NCBI GenBank assembly: GCA_028682985.1
Contig: JAJRAE010000127.1
Location: forward strand, 1-5,582
Length of the DNA stretch: 5,582 nucleotides
Reading direction: 5' to 3'
DNA from: Methanobacterium sp.
Lineage (GTDB): Archaea; Methanobacteriota; Methanobacteria; Methanobacteriales; Methanobacteriaceae
Shown here: one piece after another, positions 1 to 5,533 of the stretch
How the letters are laid out: each line of letters begins with the position of its first letter
Position numbering within the stretch: position 1 is the first letter of the stretch
Notes under the pieces: model-generated
Databases searched by the model: none
What the model was told of the DNA's origin: nothing
What the model saw: the letters and a program-made list of their open reading frames with translations, nothing else
Position numbers and translations under genes: made by a program

Positions 1-1
1 A

Positions 2-679
2 ATCATTACCCGGGGTGATATGATGAATATTTCCGCCACAAAATCAAACATAGATGCCCGGGGAATAATGGAAAAACCCAAGCTGATAAGCACACCAGAT
101 GAAGATATCCACCAGCTTGCCCGGAAATTAATTAAAGCAGATGTCAAACAGGCACCCGTGGTGGAATCAACTGAAAACATGCACCTGGTAGGAATTGTCA
201 GTTTGGTAGATATACTACGAAAATTCTTATTCAATGGAATAAAGCCTAATAAAAATAATATAGGTGAAATCTTTACCTCAAACGTAGTATCCTGTACATA
301 TGATGAATCCATATCCAAAGTATGGGATTTAATGGATGAAACTGGGTTTTCCGGTCTTCCAGTTATTAAGAACAAGAAATTAATTGGAATAATAACCAGG
401 AAAGACATAATAAACTCCGGTCATGTTAGAATAGGTAAAGAATCCGGTGAAGTAAAACGCTCTATTAGAGTGGAAAAGATTATGAAGACCCCACCTCTGG
501 TCACCACCGTGGAAAATAAAATTCCTGAAGTAGCACAATTGATGATTGAATACGACATAGGAAGACTACCAGTAGTGGAAAATCCAGTATATGTTAAACA
601 TGAGCCAAATAGAGCTATAAAATCCGATTTAATTGGTATTATCGCAAGAGAAGATATTTTATGGTCTTATCTGGAATGA
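2..679 (+). CDS. CBS-domain protein, 5'-truncated by the window edge
   Basis: This is the C-terminal part of a multi-CBS protein, probably a cytosolic sensor of adenosine-type ligands; its target is unknown. The frame is open to the window's first bases. The six codons before the first Met (nt 20) read IITRGD, the typical end of a CBS domain, and closely match GIITRKDII later in the same protein. The Met codons at 20 and 23 are therefore internal. Three complete CBS domains follow (numbered from the nt-20 Met): about 12-70 ending GIVSLVD, 80-134 ending GIITRKD, and 150-217 ending GIIARED. With the truncated one this gives four, as in the next three genes. The last domain has Ala where Thr/Ser usually contacts ribose, and a loop of about 17 residues (187-203) before its final strand. 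The stop is followed by an AT-rich gap. The family call is firm; the ligand is inferred. Confidence 0.88.
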   Translation: MITRGDMMNISATKSNIDARGIMEKPKLISTPDEDIHQLARKLIKADVKQAPVVESTENMHLVGIVSLVDILRKFLFNGIKPNKNNIGEIFTSNVVSCTYDESISKVWDLMDETGFSGLPVIKNKKLIGIITRKDIINSGHVRIGKESGEVKRSIRVEKIMKTPPLVTTVENKIPEVAQLMIEYDIGRLPVVENPVYVKHEPNRAIKSDLIGIIAREDILWSYLE

Positions 680-716
680 ATATCTACTCAATAGCAGATA
701 TAAATATTAAAACTAA

Positions 717-722
717 TTTTTT
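717..722 (+). terminator. Possible oligo-T archaeal terminator
   Basis: A run of six T lies about 38 nt after the stop codon of the first gene, in A/T-only DNA. Archaeal RNA polymerase can terminate at short T tracts without a hairpin, so this could end the upstream transcript. No stable stem was seen before it. The tract overlaps the proposed promoter repeat, so the assignment is weak. Confidence 0.3.
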
Positions 723-740
723 AAAAATATTTTAAAAATA
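719..740 (+). promoter_or_regulatory. Perfect 11-bp tandem repeat with TATA-like sequence, probable promoter
   Basis: The 11-mer TTTTAAAAATA occurs twice back to back (719-729 and 730-740) in the only long gap of the window (100 nt). Each copy resembles an archaeal TATA box, and A-rich stretches could serve as the BRE. A start site about 25 nt downstream would fall near 755-765, giving a leader of roughly 15-25 nt that includes the AAGGTG ribosome binding site at 769-774. This fits a promoter for the gene at 780 and those behind it. The repeat is seen directly; the promoter role is inferred. Confidence 0.45.
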
Positions 741-779
741 AATTTTGATGATAAAGTATTATCTAATGAAGGTGTACTA

Positions 780-1715
780 ATGAGAAGAAAACAAGCTATA
801 AACCTGGTAAAATCAATGGACCGAGGTCCATTAGAATTTAAAACACGAACCTCAGAACATGAAGGGGATGTGATGAGTATAGCCCGCAGAGAGGTTATAA
901 CCGCACCTCAAACCATAACCATACAGGAAGCAGCTGAAACCATGGTTAAAAACCATTTCAGAAGACTTCCTATTACAGATCCTGGAACTGGCAAACTTAA
1001 GGGGATAGTTACCTCCATGGATATCCTGGATTTCTTAGGTGGTGGGGATAAGTACAAGATTCTGGAAGAAAAATACCAGGGGAACTTTTTAGCTGCAGTA
1101 AATGAATCAGTTAAAGAAATAATGACCAGAGAAGTTTTTATTCTCAGGGATAAAGATTCTGTGGGAGATGCTATAGCCAATATGTTAAAAAGGGGGGTAG
1201 GAGCCCTACCCGTGGTGGATTCACAGGACAAGATTGTAGGAATAGTATCTGAAAGAGATTTCGTAACTCTAATGGCGGGAGTGCTCACCGATGAAATAGT
1301 GGAAGACTATATGACAGACCATGTAATGTTCACAACACCAGGCACCCGAATAGAAGGCGCTTCTAAAATAATGGTCAGAAACAAACTGCGCCGAGTACCG
1401 GTAGTGGGAGAAGAGAGAAAAACCCCCCATCCTGAAAAAGAGAAGATAGTTGGAATAGTTACCGCCACAGATATCATGGAATTTTTAGGAGAAAACCGTG
1501 CATTCAACAGCAATGGTAATGCCGAAGATGTTTTAAACACTTATATCAGCGATATAATGGAGAAAGAAGTATTATCCACAACTTCAAGAAGCCGGCTTGG
1601 TGATATATGTCAGATAATGCAGGATAAAGGAATGGGTGGGTTGCCAGTAGTTCATGGTGATGAATTACAGGGAATTATAACAGAAAGTGATATATTAAGA
1701 GCTTTCTGCGTTTAA
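780..1715 (+). CDS. Four-CBS-domain protein with basic N-terminal extension
   Basis: A 311-residue protein made almost wholly of CBS domains, predicted to be a soluble cytosolic nucleotide sensor. The ATG at 780 has AAGGTG at 769-774, five bases upstream. Residues 1-30 form a charged extension (KSMDRGPLEF, then KTRTSEHEGD) outside the CBS fold. The four CBS domains lie at about 31-86, 111-166, 174-236 and 255-309. Their ligand signatures are GIVTSMD (75-81), GIVSERD (154-160), GIVTATD (225-231) and GIITESD (298-304). All keep the T/S-x-x-D arrangement that contacts ribose in AMP/ATP-binding CBS pairs. The third domain has a charged loop of about 13 residues (210-222), placed like the loop in the last domain of the preceding gene. 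There is no catalytic, membrane or helix-turn-helix segment. Older annotations call such proteins IMP dehydrogenase-related, but the IMPDH barrel is absent. Confidence 0.93.
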   Translation: MRRKQAINLVKSMDRGPLEFKTRTSEHEGDVMSIARREVITAPQTITIQEAAETMVKNHFRRLPITDPGTGKLKGIVTSMDILDFLGGGDKYKILEEKYQGNFLAAVNESVKEIMTREVFILRDKDSVGDAIANMLKRGVGALPVVDSQDKIVGIVSERDFVTLMAGVLTDEIVEDYMTDHVMFTTPGTRIEGASKIMVRNKLRRVPVVGEERKTPHPEKEKIVGIVTATDIMEFLGENRAFNSNGNAEDVLNTYISDIMEKEVLSTTSRSRLGDICQIMQDKGMGGLPVVHGDELQGIITESDILRAFCV

Positions 1716-1744
1716 AAAGAAAATTAAATAAATACCCTATAAAC

Positions 1745-1750
1745 GGTGAT
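1745..1750 (+). promoter_or_regulatory. Shine-Dalgarno GGTGAT that sets the next start at 1755
   Basis: GGTGAT matches the complement of the archaeal 16S rRNA 3' end. It overlaps the in-frame GTG (1746) and ATG (1749), so those are unlikely starts. It lies four bases before the ATG at 1755, which is the better choice. Confidence 0.7.
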
Positions 1751-1754
1751 GGAT

Positions 1755-2594
1755 ATGAAAGTTGAAGATGTAATGAACGATGAAGTAATAGTTATGCAGG
1801 AAAACGAGCAGGTGAGTCATGCCCGAAATCTTATGCTGAAACATGGGCTGAGTCGGGTTGTTGTGTTAGACTCAGAAGGAAAACCTGTTGGAATTGTTAC
1901 AGAAAAAGACTTAAGCCGAAAAATGAAGGGTAATGGGCCAGACTGGAAAAGAAGACCAATTGATAAAATATTAATTGGGCGTACCATGTCAGAAAACCTC
2001 ATAACTACCAATCCAGAGAATGATATCAGAAATGTGGTAGAATTAATGTTAAAAAACCGAATAAGCTCCATACCTGTAGTGGATGATGATGGATTAGCAG
2101 GAATCATAACCAAAACTGACCTTCTTAATTTCTACAACACCAAATACCCGGGTAGATGGAAAGTATCCGACCTGATGAGTAAAGATGTGATAACAGTTAA
2201 CGAAAATCACAGCATAGCCCATGTAATAGGGGTGATGGAAGAAAATCAAATCAGTAAAATTGTGGTTATACGAGATAATCAGCCTGTTGGTATAATCACA
2301 CCCGAAAATATTTCCTTTGCCTCAGTTGAGGATCCAGAGATGGGAGTTGCAGTTGAAAAAATCTATTTCATCAGAAATTCCAATGGAAAAGATAAGAAAA
2401 ATTTCAGATTAATCTCCATGTTCACTGCTGGAGATATAATGAAGAACGATCTAACCACCATAGGACAGGAAGAGGACGCTGCAAAAGCAGGAGAACTGAT
2501 GATTAAAGAAAGGCTCAGCGTGCTATCGGTTGTAAATGATGGAGAAATAGTGGGAATCATCACCAAAACGGACCTTATAAGGGGTATACAATAA
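1755..2594 (+). CDS. Four-CBS-domain protein with one degenerate domain
   Basis: A 279-residue protein built from four CBS domains, predicted to be a cytosolic ligand sensor with unknown target. The ATG at 1755 is preferred to the in-frame GTG 1746 and ATG 1749 because the GGTGAT at 1745-1750 overlaps those two, and because starting with MKVEDVM matches the MHVKDIM start of the next gene. CBS domains lie at about 1-57, 75-127, 137-190 and 223-279. Domains 1, 2 and 4 end in GIVTEKD, GIITKTD and GIITKTD. Domain 3 ends GIITPEN, so the ribose-contacting Asp is replaced by Asn. Between domains 3 and 4 is a linker of about 33 residues (190-222) rich in charged and aromatic residues (EKIYFIRN). It begins 39 nt after the previous stop and ends 34 nt before the next start, so it is probably co-transcribed with its neighbours. 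Confidence 0.92.
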   Translation: MKVEDVMNDEVIVMQENEQVSHARNLMLKHGLSRVVVLDSEGKPVGIVTEKDLSRKMKGNGPDWKRRPIDKILIGRTMSENLITTNPENDIRNVVELMLKNRISSIPVVDDDGLAGIITKTDLLNFYNTKYPGRWKVSDLMSKDVITVNENHSIAHVIGVMEENQISKIVVIRDNQPVGIITPENISFASVEDPEMGVAVEKIYFIRNSNGKDKKNFRLISMFTAGDIMKNDLTTIGQEEDAAKAGELMIKERLSVLSVVNDGEIVGIITKTDLIRGIQ

Positions 2595-2628
2595 CCAATT
2601 TCATTAAAGAGATAGAGAGGAGAAAAAA

Positions 2629-3450
2629 ATGCATGTAAAAGATATAATGAGCAGAAAAGTGTTTTTAGTGGATAAAGATCAGAACATCCAGGACGCCCTA
2701 AAACTTATGAAAAAGCATAAGATCTCCAGACTCCCGGTGGTAAACACCAATCATAATAATGTAAAAGAGCTGGTGGGAATCATGACAGAGAAGGATATAG
2801 CCCGTCGATTAGGATCATCCAGATACGGAAATCTGGCACCATCCCATTTCCACGTCTCTACCGTAATGACCCATAATCCTCTGACCATTGAAAGCGCAAA
2901 AGGCATAGGCATCGCTGCGCAGCTTATGATTGAAAACAAGATAGGGGGAATTCCGGTGTTGGATGATGGGGAAATAGTGGGCATGCTCACCAAAACAGAC
3001 TTCATTAACACCTGTAATGGACGGTCATTCCAGGAAATAAAGGTAGCAAATAGAATGACTCCCAAACCCATGACCATCAGCCCCCAGGATAGGCTGGTAC
3101 ACGCCCGAAGGATGATATTTGATGAAGACATTGGAAGACTGCCGGTAATGGAGGAAGATGAGCTGGAAGGAATAGTAACAGCCAAAGACATAGCCCGATC
3201 CATGATATCCTTCCGAAAGGTAGTTCCAGATAAATACAAACCAGCCAGAATAAGGAATCTGTTAGTAGAGGACATTATGACTCAGAATGTTAAAACCATA
3301 CCGGAATCTGCTTCAATTGAAGAAGTATCCAAAGTTATGGTGGACAACAATTTCAGTGGAATGCCTGTTCTGGAGAATGATAATCTGACTGGTGTTATTA
3401 CCAAAACAGATTTAATGAAACTCATTGTAGAGCTTGAGGAGGTAAATTGA
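2629..3450 (+). CDS. Four-CBS-domain protein
   Basis: A 273-residue protein with four CBS domains at about 1-60, 74-128, 138-194 and 211-268, and no other recognisable domain. All four keep a T-x-x-D signature: GIMTEKD (50-56), GMLTKTD (118-124), GIVTAKD (181-187) and GVITKTD (255-261). It is thus the most regular set in the window and the best candidate to bind ligands in both Bateman pairs. The ATG at 2629 follows GAGGAG (2617-2622) by six bases. The alternation of E/A-K-D and K-T-D signatures is shared with the preceding gene, so the two look like close paralogues. Its last codons contain the Shine-Dalgarno of the RNA ligase gene, whose coding sequence starts at or just after its stop, so the two are probably translationally coupled. 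A soluble adenosine-ligand sensor is inferred; the controlled process is not evident. Confidence 0.93.
   Translation: MHVKDIMSRKVFLVDKDQNIQDALKLMKKHKISRLPVVNTNHNNVKELVGIMTEKDIARRLGSSRYGNLAPSHFHVSTVMTHNPLTIESAKGIGIAAQLMIENKIGGIPVLDDGEIVGMLTKTDFINTCNGRSFQEIKVANRMTPKPMTISPQDRLVHARRMIFDEDIGRLPVMEEDELEGIVTAKDIARSMISFRKVVPDKYKPARIRNLLVEDIMTQNVKTIPESASIEEVSKVMVDNNFSGMPVLENDNLTGVITKTDLMKLIVELEEVN
3436..3443 (+). promoter_or_regulatory. Strong Shine-Dalgarno GAGGAGGT for the RNA ligase gene
   Basis: GAGGAGGT is the best match in the window to the GGAGGTGATC anti-SD complement, and it lies inside the end of the preceding CBS gene. It is 44 bases before the first ATG of the ligase frame (3488), too far to serve it. 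It is 8 bases before the in-frame ATC at 3452 and 2 bases before the in-frame ATT at 3446. It is 3 bases before a TTG at 3447 that is in the wrong frame. Translation of the ligase therefore most likely begins between 3446 and 3452. Confidence 0.75.
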
Positions 3451-3451
3451 A

Positions 3452-4696
3452 ATCTCCGCCATTAATTGTCCAAAATGCAGTAATAAAATGAATCTCAGGC
3501 ACGATAAAATCGCACCTGACCAATTTTTTTTTAAATGCACTAACTGCGGTGATGAAATCGAAATTTCCCTACAAGACTTTATAAGGGATAAACTTCCCCA
3601 GATACTGGGGATAGAATCTGAAAAACTTGTTTTAGCCTATAAAAAGGGTAATCTGAAGTTTTATCAAAACAGGTTTATAACCGCTTTACAGTTCCGAAAG
3701 ACAGTGGGGAAAATAGAGTCAGGAACCATGATCTCTCTCCATGATGAGATAGATGTGGTAAGGGGATTTCCCAAGATCAGAAGGACCCTTATGCTGGGAG
3801 ATACTCTTAAATCCCATTTTAGTAAAGAAATCGCTGTTGAAGAAAAGATGAATGGATACAACGTCCGCATTGCATTTATTAATTCCGAAATAGTTGCCTT
3901 CACCAGGGGCGGTTATGTATGTCCTTACACCACCAAAAAGGCACCGAAAATAATGGATTTAACCAGTTTTTTCCAGGATTATCCTGATTTAATTATCTGC
4001 GGGGAGATGCTGGGCACAGATAACCCCTACGTATCTCATTACTACCCAGAAATAGGCAAACTAGGCTTTAGAATATTTGATTTAAGGGAGAAACTCACGG
4101 GCAAACCTCTATCCATCCCGAAAAAGGGGGAGATATTGGATAAATATGAATTGCCGGCAGTCAAACTGCTGGGTATGTACTCCGTTGATGACCCTTCTCA
4201 GATACTGGAGCTGGTTAAGAAGCTGGGTGAAGATGGAAGAGAGGGAGTGGTCATGAAAGACCCCCAAATGGATATAGCACCTCTTAAATACACTTCTTCC
4301 CAGGCACATGACGATGAATTAATATACGCCTTTAAATTCCCATTTGACTTGGGTAAAGCATTCTTCTTCAGCAGAGTGATCAGGGAAGGATTTCAATCAT
4401 ATGAAATGAAAGAATCAAATGAAGAAATGAAAGACAGAGCGCAAAGACTGGGGGAATCAATACTTTATCCCATGATAGAAACCATAAGGACTGTGGCAGC
4501 AGGTGAAGTGGCTGGTGAAGACCTGATAATGGATGCAGATAACCAACAGGAAGTGGAGGAATTTTTGCGACATCTCCGTGATCTAGGAGTTATAGCGGTG
4601 GCACTTAAATATGAGGATGGAAAAGCGGTGATAAGAAGAGTACACCAGTCAACCACCGATAAGATTAGCAATTATCTAGAGGGCGGGCTTTACTAA
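3452..4696 (+). CDS. ATP-dependent RNA ligase, Pab1020/Rnl3 family, with N-terminal zinc ribbon
   Basis: A nucleotidyltransferase-type RNA ligase that joins 5'-phosphate and 3'-hydroxyl ends through ligase-adenylate and adenylylated-RNA intermediates. Characterised relatives (P. abyssi Pab1020, M. thermautotrophicus MthRnl) are homodimers that circularise single strands. Residues are numbered from the first ATG (3488). Motif I is EEKMNG with adenylated Lys120, followed by FTRGG (138-142), CGEMLG (171-176), RIFDLR (195-200), EGVVMK (252-257, motif IV) and AFKFPF (281-286, probable motif V). Residues from about 300 form the C-terminal domain. The family usually has about 380 residues. The extra N-terminus is explained by an in-frame zinc ribbon reaching upstream of 3488 (CPKC at 3467-3478, CTNC at 3536-3547). 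The start is placed at ATC 3452 because of the Shine-Dalgarno at 3436-3443; no ATG, GTG or TTG exists in frame between the TAA at 3443-3445 and 3488. The family call is very safe; the exact start is not. Confidence 0.9.
   Translation: MSAINCPKCSNKMNLRHDKIAPDQFFFKCTNCGDEIEISLQDFIRDKLPQILGIESEKLVLAYKKGNLKFYQNRFITALQFRKTVGKIESGTMISLHDEIDVVRGFPKIRRTLMLGDTLKSHFSKEIAVEEKMNGYNVRIAFINSEIVAFTRGGYVCPYTTKKAPKIMDLTSFFQDYPDLIICGEMLGTDNPYVSHYYPEIGKLGFRIFDLREKLTGKPLSIPKKGEILDKYELPAVKLLGMYSVDDPSQILELVKKLGEDGREGVVMKDPQMDIAPLKYTSSQAHDDELIYAFKFPFDLGKAFFFSRVIREGFQSYEMKESNEEMKDRAQRLGESILYPMIETIRTVAAGEVAGEDLIMDADNQQEVEEFLRHLRDLGVIAVALKYEDGKAVIRRVHQSTTDKISNYLEGGLY
3467..3547 (+). other. Four-cysteine zinc ribbon at the RNA ligase N-terminus
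   Basis: In the ligase frame, CPKC (3467-3478) and CTNC (3536-3547) are separated by 19 residues, giving C-X2-C-X19-C-X2-C, a typical zinc-ribbon spacing. Its first knuckle lies before the first ATG (3488), which would leave an unpaired CTNC half site. A complete ribbon in the same frame as the ligase indicates that the coding region extends upstream. The function is inferred to be RNA binding or protein contact. Confidence 0.75.
3524..3532 (+). other. T9 tract inside the RNA ligase coding region
   Basis: Nine consecutive T encode Phe-Phe-Phe just before the second zinc-ribbon knuckle, about 75 nt after the proposed start. Oligo-T in the non-template strand can cause pausing or termination by archaeal RNA polymerase, so this could reduce expression of the ligase and downstream genes. 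The length agrees with the reading frame on both sides. A regulatory role is speculative. Confidence 0.3.
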
Positions 4697-4710
4697 AATA
4701 AAATGAATTA

Positions 4711-4716
4711 AAAGGT
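4711..4716 (+). promoter_or_regulatory. Shine-Dalgarno AAAGGT that favours the pheA start at 4724
   Basis: Three consecutive in-frame ATG codons occur at 4718, 4721 and 4724. GGT at 4714-4716 is 1, 4 and 7 bases from them. The neighbouring CBS genes at 780 and 1755 have 6-7 bases between GGT and ATG, so 4724 fits best. It also gives the usual PheA N-terminus, MKIGYLGPAG. Confidence 0.55.
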
Positions 4717-4723
4717 AATGATG

Positions 4724-5533
4724 ATGAAAATTGGATACTTAGGACCAGCAGGCACATTTACCGAGGAGGCAGCGCTATCCATAAATGGAAAACACCAGGC
4801 ATTTAACTCTATAAATGAAGTTTTAAAAGCGGTTAAAAATGATTTAATGGATTGTGGAGTGGTGCCCATGGAAAACTCAATAGAAGGCTCGGTAGGAGTA
4901 ACTCTAGATCTACTCACCAACGATTATGACTTAAAGATTAAAAGGGAAATCATCCTTCCCATTAGCCACAATCTACTAGTTAATCCAGAATCTGAAATAG
5001 AAGATATTGAAATCATCTATTCCCATTGGCAGGCACTATCCCAGTGCCGTAAATTTATAGAGAAAATGGATGTCGAGATACACTCAGCTACCAGCACTTC
5101 TAAAGCAGCAGAACTAATAGTGGGAAAAAAGACATACGCTGCCATTGGAACTAGTAGAGCGGCTGAATTAAATAATTTGAAGATAGCAGCGCAAAATATT
5201 CAGGATTATAAAAATAACTTAACCCGTTTTGTACTTATTAGCAAGGATGACCACACAATAACTGGTGAAGATAAAACATCCCTGGTATTTTCTCTCAATG
5301 AGGACAAACCGGGAGGTTTATATGAGATTTTAGGAATATTTGCAGAGGAAAATATTAACTTGACCAAAATTGAGTCCCGTCCGTCCAAAGAAAAGCTGGG
5401 AAGGTACCGTTTCTATGTAGATTTTGAGGGTCATAGGGAAGAGGAAATGATCATGAATATTTTAAATACTATTAAACCAATAGTAGAATCAATAAAAATA
5501 ATTGGTTCCTACCCTAAAGAAGGAGATGATTGA
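4724..5533 (+). CDS. pheA: Prephenate dehydratase with C-terminal ACT domain
   Basis: Converts prephenate to phenylpyruvate with loss of water and CO2, the committed step to phenylalanine, in the cytosol. It is monofunctional: 269 residues with no chorismate mutase domain. The catalytic region (about 1-175) contains GPAGTF (7-12), VVPMENSIEGSVG (46-58), SHWQALSQCR (100-109) and the essential TRF motif with Thr167 (TRFVLI, 167-172). The SHW motif is usually SHP; Trp replaces Pro here. The ACT domain (about 184-264) carries PGGLYEIL (196-203) and ESRP (217-220), the motifs that bind Phe in allosteric PheA, so feedback inhibition is expected. ATG 4724 is chosen over 4718 and 4721 from the ribosome binding site and the family N-terminus. 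It begins 27 nt after the RNA ligase stop and its end overlaps the next gene by 8 nt, so it is probably part of a longer transcript. Confidence 0.95.
   Translation: MKIGYLGPAGTFTEEAALSINGKHQAFNSINEVLKAVKNDLMDCGVVPMENSIEGSVGVTLDLLTNDYDLKIKREIILPISHNLLVNPESEIEDIEIIYSHWQALSQCRKFIEKMDVEIHSATSTSKAAELIVGKKTYAAIGTSRAAELNNLKIAAQNIQDYKNNLTRFVLISKDDHTITGEDKTSLVFSLNEDKPGGLYEILGIFAEENINLTKIESRPSKEKLGRYRFYVDFEGHREEEMIMNILNTIKPIVESIKIIGSYPKEGDD

Noticed and set aside
766..780. Five-codon upstream frame MKVY with stop overlapping the ATG at 780 (TAATG)
   Set aside because: Its codons coincide with the ribosome binding site AAGGTG of the real gene and it has no good ribosome binding site of its own; most likely chance.
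780..1715. IMP dehydrogenase
   Set aside because: Such CBS proteins are often labelled IMPDH-related, but only CBS domains are present; there is no catalytic barrel or active-site Cys loop.
1716..1754. Separate promoter before the gene at 1755
   Set aside because: AAATTAAATAAATA is TATA-like, but the gap is only 39 nt and a start 25 nt downstream would fall at or after the ribosome binding site. Read-through is simpler.
2751..3275. A 174-codon open frame on the minus strand
   Set aside because: It lies wholly inside a clear four-CBS gene, and its protein is a low-complexity Ser/Ile/Met mirror of the CBS codons. The other minus-strand frames (for example 908-1288, 1307-1540, 1817-2113) are the same kind of shadow.
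2100..3411. Repeated GG(A/C)AT..(A/C)ACCAAAAC(T/A/G)GA segments as a DNA repeat or CRISPR-like array
   Set aside because: They encode the conserved GIITKTD end of CBS domains in frame and have irregular, gene-domain spacing; they are protein-level repeats.
3447..3490. TTG at 3447 as start of a separate small gene overlapping the CBS stop
   Set aside because: It reads only 14 codons before TGA at 3489 and does not encode the zinc ribbon. It matters only if one A is missing after it.
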